From Mangrovimonas aestuarii (GTDB taxonomy: Bacteria > Bacteroidota > Bacteroidia > Flavobacteriales > Flavobacteriaceae), in the NCBI RefSeq assembly GCF_028767185.1, contig NZ_JARACK010000001.1:496001-560000 (forward strand): a stretch of 64,000 nucleotides of DNA, read 5' to 3'. The notes beneath the pieces were generated by a model. It was not told where the DNA came from, did not search any database, and worked only from the letters and a program-made list of their open reading frames with translations. Shown here one piece after another: positions 1 to 9,136 of the stretch; within the stretch, counting starts at the first letter, position 1, and each line of letters starts with the position of its first letter. Made by a program: the position numbers and the translations under genes.

Positions 1-184
1 TCTCATTAATAAAAGTATCGTTAACATGAAGGGTAGCGTTTCCGGCTTTTAAAAAACCACTATAACTCATCCTAAACTTGAACCATTCCCCCGTATCGAA
101 AGCACTAGGATCCTGAGCAGAAACCAGTTGAAAGGATATTAATAACAATATAAATAGTGAGACTTTTTTCATAAGCTGGTTCAT
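1..184 (-). CDS. DUF3108-family exported protein, 5' part only
   Basis: The gene runs off the left edge, and only about the first 61 residues are visible. They begin MNQLMKKVSLF, followed by a hydrophobic signal peptide ending in VSAQ. The mature start has the pattern DTGEWFKFRMSYSGFL and then KAGNATL, which I recognise as the N-terminus of DUF3108 proteins, a periplasmic beta-rich family of unknown function common in Bacteroidota. The ATG at 184 is used here. A second in-frame ATG at 172 (MKKVSLF) is equally possible because neither has a clear ribosome-binding site. It lies downstream of hpd in the same direction, but a terminator separates them, so it is probably a separate unit. Confidence 0.7.
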   Translation of the reverse strand, partial: MNQLMKKVSLFILLLISFQLVSAQDPSAFDTGEWFKFRMSYSGFLKAGNATLHVNDTFINE

Positions 185-250
185 GGTATAATATTATTTC
201 ATTGTGATTTCTTCGCAATAAAACAATTATTGTTCCAAAAATATTAAAAC

Positions 251-286
251 AAAAAACTCCATCAAGTGCATTGATGGAGTTTTTTT
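251..286 (-). terminator. Rho-independent terminator after hpd
   Basis: A perfect 10-bp stem (256-265 with 271-280) encloses a 5-base loop. It has an A-run on its left and a T-run on its right, so it could work in both directions. It sits just past the hpd stop and is most likely the end of the hmgA-hpd transcript. Confidence 0.85.
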
Positions 287-304
287 AAATTTTATAAAAA
301 AGGT

Positions 305-1465
305 TTATAGGGTACCTCTCTTTTCCTGTTCTCTTTCGATAGACTCGAATAAGGCCTTAAAGTTACCGGCACCAAATCCGCGAGCTCCCATTCTTTGGAT
401 AATCTCGAAGAACAACGTTGGCCGGTCTTCAACTGGTTTAGTAAAGATCTGCAACAAGTATCCTTCCTCATCAGCATCGATCATGATACCTAATGACATT
501 AAGGTTTCTATATTCTCTCTTAATTCGTGATCAAATTCATGTAATCTACCCGGCACTGCATCGTAATACGCCTGCGGTGGGTGAGACAAGAACTCAACAC
601 CTCTAGACCTTAATGCAGAAACCGTTTTAATGATATCGTCTGTAGCTACTGCAATATGCTGTACTCCAGAGCCTTCGTAGAAGTCCAAATACTCTTCAAT
701 TTGAGATCTCTTCTTCCCTTCTGCTGGTTCGTTAATTGGGAATTTAATACGACCGTTACCATTACTCATTACCTTACTCATAAGTGCAGAGTATTCAGTA
801 TGGATTTGCTTATCGTCGAATGAAAGGAAATTAACAAAGCCCATAACGTCTTCGTACCACTTTACCCAAGTGTTCATTTCACCCCAACCTACGTTTCCTA
901 CCATATGGTCTATGTATTTCAATCCAACTGGTTCTGGATTATAATCAGACTCCCACTCAACAAAGCCCGGCATAAACACGCCATTATAGTTTTTACGCTC
1001 TACAAACATGTGTACCGTTTCACCATAGGTATAGATTCCAGCTCTTACTACTTCACCGTGCTCATCAGTTTCTACCGTAGGTTCCATAAATGATTTGGCA
1101 CCTCTTTTAGTTGTTTCTTCCCAAGCACTTTTGGCGTCTTCTACCCAAAGAGCAACTACTTTAACTCCGTCACCATGTTTTACGATATGGTCGTTAATAG
1201 GGTGCTTGGAATTTAATGGTGTAGTTAATACCAATCTGATTTTATCTTGTTTCAAAACATAAGAAACAGTTTCTCTACTTCCTGTTTCCAGTCCTTTATA
1301 TGCATATGATTGGAATCCGAAAGCAGTTTTATAGAAGTGTGCTGCTTGTTTAGCATTACCTACATAAAACTCAACGAAATCCGTTCCTAATAGAGGCAAG
1401 AAATCTTGTGCCCCTTCAAAAATCTTTTCCAATCCGTAGTCTACTGACTTTATTTCTTTACTCAT
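305..1465 (-). CDS. hpd: 4-hydroxyphenylpyruvate dioxygenase
   Basis: This Fe(II) enzyme converts 4-hydroxyphenylpyruvate to homogentisate in tyrosine degradation. The 386-residue protein has two VOC (glyoxalase-fold) halves. The iron ligands expected for the family are visible as H187 (YIDHMVGN), H270 (GVQHIAVATDD) and E354 (LFFEIIQR). The C-terminal segment with RGFGAGNFKALFESIE is the typical helix closing the active site. It lies 62 bases after hmgA on the same strand, so the two genes that make and open homogentisate form one operon. The start is the ATG at 1465 (MSKEIKSVDYG). The length is normal for bacterial family members. Confidence 0.96.
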   Translation of the reverse strand: MSKEIKSVDYGLEKIFEGAQDFLPLLGTDFVEFYVGNAKQAAHFYKTAFGFQSYAYKGLETGSRETVSYVLKQDKIRLVLTTPLNSKHPINDHIVKHGDGVKVVALWVEDAKSAWEETTKRGAKSFMEPTVETDEHGEVVRAGIYTYGETVHMFVERKNYNGVFMPGFVEWESDYNPEPVGLKYIDHMVGNVGWGEMNTWVKWYEDVMGFVNFLSFDDKQIHTEYSALMSKVMSNGNGRIKFPINEPAEGKKRSQIEEYLDFYEGSGVQHIAVATDDIIKTVSALRSRGVEFLSHPPQAYYDAVPGRLHEFDHELRENIETLMSLGIMIDADEEGYLLQIFTKPVEDRPTLFFEIIQRMGARGFGAGNFKALFESIEREQEKRGTL

Positions 1466-1527
1466 GATTCTTTATGTTTAAAATGAACGACATACAGTCA
1501 ATTTTTTTATACGTTTTTAGTTAATTC

Positions 1528-2682
1528 TTACAACCAAGATTGATAGTATTGCTCGTCGGCAATCTTCATGGCTTCTTCTGTTACTTTTAACGGCTTAAAT
1601 GTATCAACCATAACAGCCAACTCTTCGGTTTCGGTTTGTCCAATACTGCGCTCAGTAGCACCTGGGTGTGGTCCGTGAGGAATACCAGCCGGATGCAAGG
1701 AGATATGTCCTGCATCGATGTCGTTACGACTCATAAAATCACCATCTACATAGTATAACACCTCGTCACTGTCTATATTGCTGTGATTATAAGGTGCAGG
1801 AATAGCATCTGGATGGTAATCATACAGTCTAGGCACGAAACTACACACTACAAAAGCATCTGTTTCGAATGTTTGGTGTACTGGTGGCGGTTGGTGAATA
1901 CGTCCAGTAATAGGCTCGAAATCGTGTATTGAGAAGGCGTATGGATAGTTAAATCCATCATATCCCACAACATCAAATGGATGCGTAGCGTAAACCATAT
2001 CGAAAATCTCGTCCTGCTTTTTAATTTTCATCAGGAATTCACCTTTCTGATCGTATGTTTCCAATTCTTGTGGCTGACGAATATCACGCTCGCAGAATGG
2101 TGAATGTTCTAGCAACTGACCAAACCAGTTACGGTAGCGCTTGGGTGTATAAATAGGACGATAAGATTCAACAATGAATAAGCGGTTGTCTTCTGTGTCG
2201 AAGTCTAGTTTATAAATAATTCCTCGAGGAATTAAAAGATAGTCTCCATACTTAAAATCGAGGTTCCCCAAATGGGTTCTCAGCTTACCTGTACCTCGGT
2301 GGACAAAGATCAATTCGTCTGCGTCTGAATTTTTGTAGAAATAGTCCTTGGTAGAATGCTTTGGTGCAGCCAAAATGATATTACAATCACTATTGGTCAA
2401 TACTATTTTTCTACTTTCTAGATAATCCTCGACCTGAGGCACCTGAAAGCCTCTAAAACGATATGATTGAATATTATTCCCCTTGGCTATTTTGGGAGCA
2501 ACACTATATTGCTTTTTTATCTCTTTGACCATCGTAGGGCGATGCTCGTGATAAGAGTTAGACGACATTCCATCAAATCCGATGGTTCCAAATAGTTGTT
2601 CGTAATACAAACTACCATCTTCCTTTCTAAACTGAGTATGTCTTTTTGGTGGTATTTTACCTAATTTATGATAAAACGGCAT
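1528..2682 (-). CDS. hmgA: Homogentisate 1,2-dioxygenase
   Basis: Cupin-fold Fe(II) dioxygenase that opens the homogentisate ring to maleylacetoacetate. At 384 residues it is the shorter bacterial form. The C-terminal half carries the likely iron ligands H300 and E307 (PYNHSN...SDEVLYY) and H336 (HPAGIPHGPHPG), and the conserved VVGYDGFNYPY segment lies just before them. It is the promoter-proximal gene of the hmgA-hpd operon. The next step, fumarylacetoacetate hydrolase, is not in the window. The start is the ATG at 2682 (MPFYHKLGKIPPKRH), a conserved N-terminus in this family. Confidence 0.95.
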   Translation of the reverse strand: MPFYHKLGKIPPKRHTQFRKEDGSLYYEQLFGTIGFDGMSSNSYHEHRPTMVKEIKKQYSVAPKIAKGNNIQSYRFRGFQVPQVEDYLESRKIVLTNSDCNIILAAPKHSTKDYFYKNSDADELIFVHRGTGKLRTHLGNLDFKYGDYLLIPRGIIYKLDFDTEDNRLFIVESYRPIYTPKRYRNWFGQLLEHSPFCERDIRQPQELETYDQKGEFLMKIKKQDEIFDMVYATHPFDVVGYDGFNYPYAFSIHDFEPITGRIHQPPPVHQTFETDAFVVCSFVPRLYDYHPDAIPAPYNHSNIDSDEVLYYVDGDFMSRNDIDAGHISLHPAGIPHGPHPGATERSIGQTETEELAVMVDTFKPLKVTEEAMKIADEQYYQSWL

Positions 2683-2699
2683 AGTAAATAATTTTTATA

Positions 2700-2738
2700 G
2701 GTGATTGATTCAGTGAAATAAAAAAATCACCAAAGTCA
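2700..2738 (-). promoter_or_regulatory. Possible hmgA promoter and inverted repeat
   Basis: On the minus strand TGACTTTG (2738-2731) matches the Bacteroidota -7 box TAnnTTTG at all but one position. Just downstream of it, the 7-bp arms AATCACC/GGTGATT (2725-2731 and 2700-2706) form an inverted repeat with an 18-base spacer, about where a repressor would sit. No clear -33 element was found. The promoter call is an inference. Confidence 0.25.
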
Positions 2739-2910
2739 TTCTGGGTTCCTTTTAATAAGGAACTTAAGCAGTGATAATAAACCTTGCCAAGATAGTTTCA
2801 TCGGATTACAAATATCGTGAAAATTTGTGGATTTAAAGAATGGATATTCAGCTTTCCAAGCTTGAAATTTTAAAAAACCAATAGATGACAATTAATTTTA
2901 TAAATACTAA

Positions 2911-2945
2911 TAAAACAAAAAGCCCCGCTAATGCGAGGCTTTTAT
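2911..2945 (-). terminator. Terminator of the ATP synthase block
   Basis: An 8-bp stem with one mismatch (2921-2928 with 2933-2940), a TAAT loop and an A-rich left flank that reads as a T-run on the minus strand. It lies just beyond the atpG stop codon. Confidence 0.8.
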
Positions 2946-2965
2946 TAATATGTAGAACTAAATGA

Positions 2966-3826
2966 TTAGTTGTTCAGTGCTTCGGCACCACCAACAATCT
3001 CTAAGATTTCGTTGGTAATTGCTGCCTGACGTGCTTTGTTGTAAGTTAACTTCAATTGGTCTCTCAACTCAGTTGCGTTATCAGTAGCTTTGTGCATCGC
3101 CGTCATACGAGCACCGTGCTCACTAGCAAAAGAGTCTCTTATGCCCTTGTACATTTGTGTTTTTAAAGACTTAGGGATCAACTCTTCTACAATCTCCATT
3201 TTCGATGGCTCGAAGATGTAGTCAAGGTTCACATTGTTGTCTTGTTCAACTGGTACAATAGGTAAAAATTGCTCTGTTGTAACGATTTGAGTTGCCGCAT
3301 TTTTAAATTGGTTGTATACCAATTCTACTTTATCAAACTCTCCTCTTAAGAATCTGTCCATTACCTCTTGGGCAATAGCTGCAACGTTATCAAACGTTAG
3401 ATCGTCGTAAACATCACTTTGATTGCTAATAACATTACCAGTTTTGGCAAACGCATCGTTAGCTTTTTTACCTACAGTAATGTAAGACACATTTTTATTG
3501 GCGTAAACCTCGTTAGTCAATCGGCTTACTTCCTTAATGATGTTAGAGTTGAACGCCCCACACAACCCTCTGTTAGAGGTTATGGCTACGATCAATACGT
3601 TCTCAACATCTCTTTGCTCGGCAAATTGGCTTCCTGAATCTGCATCCAAAGTTGCGCTCAAGCTTTGTAAAAGCTCAGTTAACTTATCAGCATAAGGACG
3701 CATTGCGGTAATAGCATCTTGTGCTTTTTTCAACTTAGCAGCCGATACCATTTTCATGGCACTGGTAATCTGCATGGTTGAAGACACCGATGATATTCTG
3801 TTACGTATTTCTTTTAAATTCGCCAT
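2966..3826 (-). CDS. atpG: F1Fo ATP synthase subunit gamma
   Basis: The gamma subunit is the rotating central stalk of F1, linking the Fo c-ring to the catalytic hexamer. The N-terminus (MANLKEIRNRISSV, then STMQITSAMKMVSAAKL) and the C-terminal helix (KARQAAITNEILEIVGGAEAL) are the two coiled-coil ends of the family, and LLIVAITSNRGLCGAFN-type sequence marks the Rossmann-like body. At 286 residues the length is normal. It is the last gene of the atpBEFHAG block, 73 bases after atpA, and a terminator follows. The genes for beta and epsilon (atpD, atpC) are not present here, which is usual for Bacteroidota, where they form a separate locus. Confidence 0.97.
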   Translation of the reverse strand: MANLKEIRNRISSVSSTMQITSAMKMVSAAKLKKAQDAITAMRPYADKLTELLQSLSATLDADSGSQFAEQRDVENVLIVAITSNRGLCGAFNSNIIKEVSRLTNEVYANKNVSYITVGKKANDAFAKTGNVISNQSDVYDDLTFDNVAAIAQEVMDRFLRGEFDKVELVYNQFKNAATQIVTTEQFLPIVPVEQDNNVNLDYIFEPSKMEIVEELIPKSLKTQMYKGIRDSFASEHGARMTAMHKATDNATELRDQLKLTYNKARQAAITNEILEIVGGAEALNN

Positions 3827-3899
3827 TGTTATAAGTTAAAAGTTCAGAGTTATGGGTTGTGAGAACTTTTGCCCTCACGACCCAACTCTACACTAAAAT

Positions 3900-5480
3900 T
3901 TATGCTTTGTAAGCCGCTGATAGATCTTTAGCTACTTTAGTTAGCGTTTCGGTTACCTCGTCTGTTAATTTACCAGCTTTAAGAGTATCTAATATGTTTC
4001 TATGCTTAGCGTTCAAAAAGTCTAGGTACTCTCTTTCGAATTCTTTAACACGCTCTACAGGTACATCTTTTAACAAGTTCTTAGAACCTGCGTAGATAAT
4101 TGCCACCTGATCTTCTACAGTATAAGGATCGTTTTGAGCTTGTTTTAAGATCTCTACGTTACGCTTTCCTTTTTCAATTACATTTAACGTTACAGCATCT
4201 AGATCTGATCCAAACTTAGCAAAAGCTTCCAATTCACGGAACTGTGCTTGGTCAAGTTTTAATGTACCAGATACTTTTTTCATTGATTTAATCTGAGCAT
4301 TACCACCTACACGAGATACAGAAATACCTACGTTAATTGCTGGACGCACACCAGAGTTAAATAAATCCCCATCCAAGAAAATCTGTCCGTCAGTAATTGA
4401 AATTACGTTAGTTGGAATATATGCAGATACGTCACCAGCTTGAGTTTCGATAATTGGAAGTGCAGTTAATGATCCACCACCTTTAACGATTGGTTTCAAG
4501 CTTTCTGGAAGGTCGTTCATTTCCTTAGCAATTTCGTCATCATTTATCACCTTTGCAGAACGCTCCAATAAACGAGAGTGTAAGTAGAAAACGTCCCCTG
4601 GATACGCCTCACGTCCTGGTGGACGACGTAATAATAATGACACCTCACGGTAAGCTACTGCTTGCTTTGATAAATCATCAAACACGATTAATGCTGGACG
4701 ACCAGTATCTCTAAAATACTCACCAATTGCTGCTCCGGCCATAGGTGCATATACCTGCATTGGTGCAGGATCTGATGCATTTGCAGCTACAATAGTAGTA
4801 TAGGCTAAAGCACCTTTTTCTTCTAATGTTTTAGCAATGTTTGCTACCGTTGATGCCTTTTGACCAACCGCAACATATATACAGTATACAGGATTACCTG
4901 CATCGAAAAATTCTTTTTGATTAAGGATAGCGTCGATACAAACTGTTGTTTTACCAGTTTGACGGTCACCGATAACCAACTCACGTTGTCCTCGTCCTAC
5001 AGGAATCATGGCATCGATAGACTTAATACCAGTTTGCAATGGTTCTGTTACTGGCTCACGATAGATAACACCAGGAGCTTTACGCTCTAGAGGCATTTCG
5101 TAAGTTTCTCCCGTAATAGGTCCTTTACCATCAATTGGATTTCCTAAAGTATCAACCACACGACCAACAATACCTTCACCTACATTGATAGATGCGATAC
5201 GTTCGGTACGTTTTACTGTAGATCCTTCTTTAACTCCTTGTGAAGCACCTAACAATACAATACCTACGTTGTCTTCTTCAAGGTTAAGTACAATACCTTC
5301 AAGACCTCCTTCAAATTCAACTAATTCTCCATATTGAGCGTTAGAAAGTCCGTAAGCACGTACAATACCATCACCAACAGTTAAAACTGTCCCTACTTCG
5401 TTCAATGAAGCACTGGCTTCAAAACCTGAAAGTTGTTGTTTTAAGATTGCTGATACTTCAGCTGGTTTTACTTCTGCCAT
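3900..5480 (-). CDS. atpA: F1Fo ATP synthase subunit alpha
   Basis: Non-catalytic nucleotide-binding subunit of the F1 hexamer. The 526-residue protein has the beta-barrel N-domain, the P-loop GDRQTGKTT at about residues 171-179, the sequence [10 protein letters not shown], and the family signature [14 protein letters not shown]. The C-terminal helical domain is complete. The start ATG at 5480 gives [10 protein letters not shown], the usual Flavobacteriaceae start. It lies 55 bases downstream of atpH. Confidence 0.98.
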   Translation of the reverse strand: MAEVKPAEVSAILKQQLSGFEASASLNEVGTVLTVGDGIVRAYGLSNAQYGELVEFEGGLEGIVLNLEEDNVGIVLLGASQGVKEGSTVKRTERIASINVGEGIVGRVVDTLGNPIDGKGPITGETYEMPLERKAPGVIYREPVTEPLQTGIKSIDAMIPVGRGQRELVIGDRQTGKTTVCIDAILNQKEFFDAGNPVYCIYVAVGQKASTVANIAKTLEEKGALAYTTIVAANASDPAPMQVYAPMAGAAIGEYFRDTGRPALIVFDDLSKQAVAYREVSLLLRRPPGREAYPGDVFYLHSRLLERSAKVINDDEIAKEMNDLPESLKPIVKGGGSLTALPIIETQAGDVSAYIPTNVISITDGQIFLDGDLFNSGVRPAINVGISVSRVGGNAQIKSMKKVSGTLKLDQAQFRELEAFAKFGSDLDAVTLNVIEKGKRNVEILKQAQNDPYTVEDQVAIIYAGSKNLLKDVPVERVKEFEREYLDFLNAKHRNILDTLKAGKLTDEVTETLTKVAKDLSAAYKA

Positions 5481-5535
5481 CGTTTTAAGTATTTAAAATA
5501 TATTTGAAATCAGGCACTAAGGCCTGACTCTCTTT

Positions 5536-6075
5536 TTAATTTAATGTAAGTTGTCTTTTTAACGTTTGTAATTGGTTGGCGATGCTAGCATTATATTGCT
5601 TGTCGCCTACACGTAGAACAAAACCTCCAATGATATCGGCATCTACAGTGCTTTCCAATTCTATTTTAGTACTGTTTGTTAAGGTCTTTACCTTATCCAA
5701 TACTTTAGTTTTAAGCTCTTCAGTTAACGGTACTGCAGTAGTTACATGTGCTACCTCTATACCTTGAGCTACTTTATAAAGTTCAATATACTTATTGGCA
5801 ACAGCATAGATTATGTTTAAACGCTTATTGCTGATTAGTGTATCGATCAAGCCAGCAGTTACTGCATTTAAATCAGTAAAAATACCAAGTAATGCTGCCT
5901 TTTTTGCTTCAGGGTTAATTACAGCATTTTGCAATACTTGCTGTAATTCTGTACTGGCTTCAACGGTTTTGGTAATAGATACCATATCGTTGTTTACAGC
6001 CTCTGCCACCTGCTTCTCCTGTGCAAGGTCTAAAACGGCCTTTGCGTAACGTACTGCTGCTCTTACTCCTGCCAT
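5536..6075 (-). CDS. atpH: F1Fo ATP synthase subunit delta
   Basis: OSCP/delta subunit that joins the peripheral stalk (b subunit) to the top of F1. It is 179 residues long, begins MAGVRAAVRYAKAVLDLA (the family helix RYAKALLDLA) and ends with GGFVLRVGDKQYNASIANQLQTLK, the conserved C-terminal signature. It starts 9 bases after the atpF stop and is followed by atpA. Nothing unusual is seen. Confidence 0.96.
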   Translation of the reverse strand: MAGVRAAVRYAKAVLDLAQEKQVAEAVNNDMVSITKTVEASTELQQVLQNAVINPEAKKAALLGIFTDLNAVTAGLIDTLISNKRLNIIYAVANKYIELYKVAQGIEVAHVTTAVPLTEELKTKVLDKVKTLTNSTKIELESTVDADIIGGFVLRVGDKQYNASIANQLQTLKRQLTLN

Positions 6076-6084
6076 GCTTACGTA

Positions 6085-6585
6085 TTAGTTTAAAGTTGCT
6101 TCACCTAACATAGACTCAACAAGTGCTACTTGCTTGTCGTCGCTAGATAGTTCTTTGCGCACTACTTTCTCTGCGATCTCCAATGATAATCCAGCTACGT
6201 GGTTTTTCAACTCAGCCATAGCTGCACGCTTTTCGCTTTCAATAGAAGCCTGAGCCTGCTCAACCATCTTGTTTGCTTGCACTTCGGCTTCTTCCTTAGC
6301 ATCGGCAATCATTTGAGCTTTCATCTCACGAGCTTCTTTAAGTAGTGTTTCACGCTCTGCACGTGCTTCTTTTAAAAGCTTTTCGTTATCGGCATTTAAG
6401 TTTGCCATTTCGATTTTAGCTTTTTCAGCAGCATCAAGTGCATCCTGGATTCCTTCTTCTCTAGTTTGTAATGCATTCAAAATTGGTTTCCAAGCAAATT
6501 TCACCATTAATACGATTAATATTAATAGTATGATTGTTTGCATTATAAACAAACCAGGCGAAAAATCGTTTAATAACTTATCCAT
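6085..6585 (-). CDS. atpF: F1Fo ATP synthase subunit b
   Basis: Peripheral stalk subunit. A single N-terminal membrane helix (about residues 10-28, rich in I, L and V) is followed by a long charged coiled coil of Ala, Glu and Lys that reaches up to the delta subunit. The sequence KFAWKPILNALQTREEGIQ just after the membrane helix is diagnostic. At 166 residues it is normal length. It lies between atpE and atpH in the canonical order. Confidence 0.96.
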   Translation of the reverse strand: MDKLLNDFSPGLFIMQTIILLILIVLMVKFAWKPILNALQTREEGIQDALDAAEKAKIEMANLNADNEKLLKEARAERETLLKEAREMKAQMIADAKEEAEVQANKMVEQAQASIESEKRAAMAELKNHVAGLSLEIAEKVVRKELSSDDKQVALVESMLGEATLN

Positions 6586-6675
6586 TGTATATATTAATTA
6601 AAGAAAATCAAGTTCAATTTTTAAAACTTATTCCTACTGCCAACCGCAATAGGAATAAGTTAAGTTGTTTCCGGA

Positions 6676-6870
6676 TTATTTTCCTAAGAAAAGGGCACCG
6701 AATGCCAAACCTTCTAATAATGCACCGATGATGATCATCGCAGTTTGGATTTTTCCAGCAGCTTCAGGTTGACGAGCAATACCTTCCATTGCAGATCCAC
6801 CGATCTTACCTAATCCAATACCAGCTCCGATAACGATTAAACCAGCACCTACTAAATTTGGAATTGTCAT
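6676..6870 (-). CDS. atpE: F1Fo ATP synthase subunit c
   Basis: Proteolipid that forms the rotating membrane ring. It is short (64 residues), with two membrane hairpin helices joined by the polar loop ARQPEAAGK. The ion-binding carboxylate is E53 (GALLEGLAFG). Aligning on ARQPE, the position of the Na+-liganding Gln in Ilyobacter-type subunits is Leu here, and the residue after the Glu is Gly rather than Ser. I therefore infer a proton-coupled rather than sodium-coupled ring. It follows atpB by 37 bases. Confidence 0.96.
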   Translation of the reverse strand: MTIPNLVGAGLIVIGAGIGLGKIGGSAMEGIARQPEAAGKIQTAMIIIGALLEGLAFGALFLGK

Positions 6871-6907
6871 AATAATTGATTTATATAATTAAACAAACTT
6901 TTAATTC

Positions 6908-7996
6908 TTAGTGATGTTCGTGTTCTTCTACTGCCATACCAATGAACAATGCCGATAGCATGGTAAAGATGAACGCTTGTAGAAAGGCTACCAATAGCTC
7001 AATTAACATGATGAACAATGTTAACAACAATGATAGACCTGTAGACCCAACAGGTGTTAACATTTCCTTCATTGTAATCGTAATTGCTATCAAGCTCATT
7101 ACTACAATGTGACCTGCAGAGATGTTAGCAAACAAACGAACCATTAACGAGAACGGCTTAGTAAGCATACCTAACAACTCAATTGGAATCAATATAATTT
7201 TCATTGGAACAGGCACTCCTGGCATCCAGAAAATGTGTCCCCAGTAATCTTTATTACCGCTAAAAGTAGTGATAAGAAAAGTAAACAAAGCCAATGCAAA
7301 TGTTACAGCAATCTGACCTGTTACGTTAAACCCAAGTGGTGTTAAACCAATTAAGTTAGATATCCATATAAAGAAGAATACAGTTAGCAAGAAGCCCATA
7401 TACTTTCTGTACTTCTTCTCACCAATGTTTGGCTTAGCAATATCGTCACGCACATAAATAACTAGTGGCTCCAATACTCTTGCAAAACCAGTAGGGATTG
7501 GACTCTTTTTGTATCCTCTTGCCAAAGAAGAGAATCCCCAAATCATCAACAAACCAATAAATAACATACCCACCACACTCTTAGTAATGGATAAATCTAA
7601 AGGCTTAACATTTGTTGGATGATGATGATCGTCCATATTTAGAGTCCCTTCAGCATCGGTTTTGTAAATTTTCCCGTGGAACAACTTATAGTAATTCCCG
7701 TTATGCTCAGCTATAGTTTCTCCGTGGTGAAACTTTGAAGACATAAATACTTGAAGTCCGTTGTCCACCAAAATAACAGGAAGGGGAAAACCATAATGCT
7801 TTCCAGTTTCTCCATCGGTAAAAAACGTGAAATCGTGCGAATCTTGAATGTGATGCAGAATATAGTCTAGAATCTCTTTATCGGTATCTACTGGATTACC
7901 TCCCTGACTACCATTACCTCCTGCAAACGAAACAACTGAAGCTAAAGTAAGTGCTATAGTTGCGAAAAATTTGATAGATTTTTGTGCTATCATCAT
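6908..7996 (-). CDS. atpB: F1Fo ATP synthase subunit a with a long exported N-terminal extension
   Basis: Stator subunit that forms the proton half-channels of Fo. The essential Arg is visible as R287 in PFSLMVRLFANISAGH, and IPIELLG precedes it. The protein has 362 residues against roughly 250-280 in many bacteria. The extra part is at the N-terminus: a signal peptide (about residues 1-25, ending SFAGG) and then about 110 residues rich in His, Asp and Gly (for example MDDHHHP) before the first core membrane helix at about residue 138. Such an extension is seen in other Bacteroidota homologs as I recall them. Its role is unknown. Met-Met at the start leaves the exact first codon open by one residue. 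Confidence 0.95.
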   Translation of the reverse strand: MMIAQKSIKFFATIALTLASVVSFAGGNGSQGGNPVDTDKEILDYILHHIQDSHDFTFFTDGETGKHYGFPLPVILVDNGLQVFMSSKFHHGETIAEHNGNYYKLFHGKIYKTDAEGTLNMDDHHHPTNVKPLDLSITKSVVGMLFIGLLMIWGFSSLARGYKKSPIPTGFARVLEPLVIYVRDDIAKPNIGEKKYRKYMGFLLTVFFFIWISNLIGLTPLGFNVTGQIAVTFALALFTFLITTFSGNKDYWGHIFWMPGVPVPMKIILIPIELLGMLTKPFSLMVRLFANISAGHIVVMSLIAITITMKEMLTPVGSTGLSLLLTLFIMLIELLVAFLQAFIFTMLSALFIGMAVEEHEHH

Positions 7997-8135
7997 AACC
8001 TTGAATCGATATAAAATTTATGCTCTCTAAATTTCGGTGCAAAGCTACACAATAAATTAAAAATACAAACCCTTTTTTAGATTGTTTTTTAGGCATTTAA
8101 AAAGCACGTACAGAAAAAGAGAGAAAAGAAGCCAA

Positions 8136-8531
8136 CTATTTGGCATTCAGAAGCCTTGCTACAAGATAAACTTCAACAAAAAGAAAGACGAATAAAGGAA
8201 TAACTAGAGCTAGTTTTTCTGACATTTTAAAGACTTCAACGTCAAAAACAGAATGCTGAAACAACAAAACGAAAACGCCAACCTTAACAAAAGTGGTTGC
8301 CAAATAGCCAAATCCAGCTTGATCTGGCAATTTCATTGCCAAAAGTTCAATAATACTATAAACAAGACATGAAGCTATACAGTGAAATAGATAGATATCA
8401 AACAGAGAAAATGCTAACGTAGTCCCTTGATTATTTAAAAGGTATTGATGAAGATTGAATGAAACCGCAAAAACAACAACGATTAACAATACGTTCTTAA
8501 TTACAGTTCTTAGTAAAACCTGTGTACTCAT
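8136..8531 (-). CDS. DUF6168-like four-helix membrane protein of the ATP synthase locus
   Basis: This 131-residue protein has four predicted membrane helices (about residues 10-28, 40-62, 72-94 and 106-127) and almost no soluble part. It occupies the place of AtpI between atpZ and atpB, and in Flavobacteriaceae a DUF6168 protein is found there. Its start overlaps the atpZ stop by four bases (ATGA), so the two are translationally coupled. A role in c-ring assembly or Mg/Ca handling, as suggested for AtpI/AtpZ, is inference from position only. Confidence 0.75.
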   Translation of the reverse strand: MSTQVLLRTVIKNVLLIVVVFAVSFNLHQYLLNNQGTTLAFSLFDIYLFHCIASCLVYSIIELLAMKLPDQAGFGYLATTFVKVGVFVLLFQHSVFDVEVFKMSEKLALVIPLFVFLFVEVYLVARLLNAK

Positions 8532-8752
8532 TCGCGTTTTGATAGAGAATTAACCTGTCTGATTATACTAAGTATAGCCAGAATTACGGCCGCTAAAGTA
8601 ACAAACTTTGTATATAAATCATCAGGATTGGGGTACTTCCTGTCGAGATACTCACCCAGGAGGTTCCCCAAATAGATGATAGCCCCCATCTGGAAGGCTG
8701 CACCCGTAAGGACTAGGTACTTATTAGGCTGATTTTTCTGATTTCTTTTCAC
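8528..8752 (-). CDS. atpZ: AtpZ/AtpI family protein
   Basis: A 74-residue protein with two membrane helices separated by a short charged hairpin containing GEYLDRKYPNPDD, the AtpZ pattern. AtpZ and AtpI act together in c-ring assembly or ion supply to the ATP synthase in other bacteria. The only sensible start is a GTG at 8752 (KRNQKNQPNKYLV), which lies inside the end of the bactofilin gene in another frame, giving a 29-base overlap. Its stop overlaps the next start by four bases. Confidence 0.8.
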   Translation of the reverse strand: MKRNQKNQPNKYLVLTGAAFQMGAIIYLGNLLGEYLDRKYPNPDDLYTKFVTLAAVILAILSIIRQVNSLSKRE

Positions 8753-9128
8753 CTTTCATGGATTTTACCCCACCTGTCATGGCACAAGTAACATTAAAGG
8801 TTGCTCCGGGTTCAACAGCAAGCTTAGCCGCAGTAACATCACCTTCAATTTTTGCTGTTGGCTTAAGGGTTAATGTTCCTGATAAGGAAAGCTTACCTGA
8901 AAACGTTCCTTCAAAATAAGCATCGGTTCCTTCTACAGTTCCTTCAATTACACCCGTTTTACCAACAACAATTCTTCCCGGGGTTTTGAGTGTACCTTCT
9001 ATGGTGCCATCTATTCTAAATCCCCCTTCACTTGTTATATCTCCAACTATTTTGGTTCCTTGTGCAATAACATTTTGGCTTGTGGTTAATTCGAGGCTTT
9101 GCTTGTCCTTTTTATTTTCGGAAAACAT
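8724..9128 (-). CDS. Bactofilin (polymer-forming cytoskeletal protein)
   Basis: A 134-residue protein with the bactofilin core of short beta-helix rungs: GTKIVGDITSEGGFRIDGTIEG, then VGKTGVIEGTV and ALKPTAKIEGDV-type repeats spaced about 18 residues apart. Disordered charged tails flank the core. Bactofilins form nucleotide-free filaments at the inner face of the membrane and help to position cell-wall or motility machinery. Position between a SprE-like lipoprotein and the ATP synthase genes is a recurring Flavobacteriaceae arrangement. It starts 8 bases after the upstream stop and overlaps atpZ downstream. Confidence 0.92.
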   Translation of the reverse strand: MFSENKKDKQSLELTTSQNVIAQGTKIVGDITSEGGFRIDGTIEGTLKTPGRIVVGKTGVIEGTVEGTDAYFEGTFSGKLSLSGTLTLKPTAKIEGDVTAAKLAVEPGATFNVTCAMTGGVKSMKGEKKSEKSA

Positions 9129-9136
9129 AAATTATT

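Noticed and set aside
7914-8096. Small minus-strand gene between the DUF6168-like gene and atpB
   Set aside because: It overlaps the atpB start in another frame, has no family likeness and no start signal.
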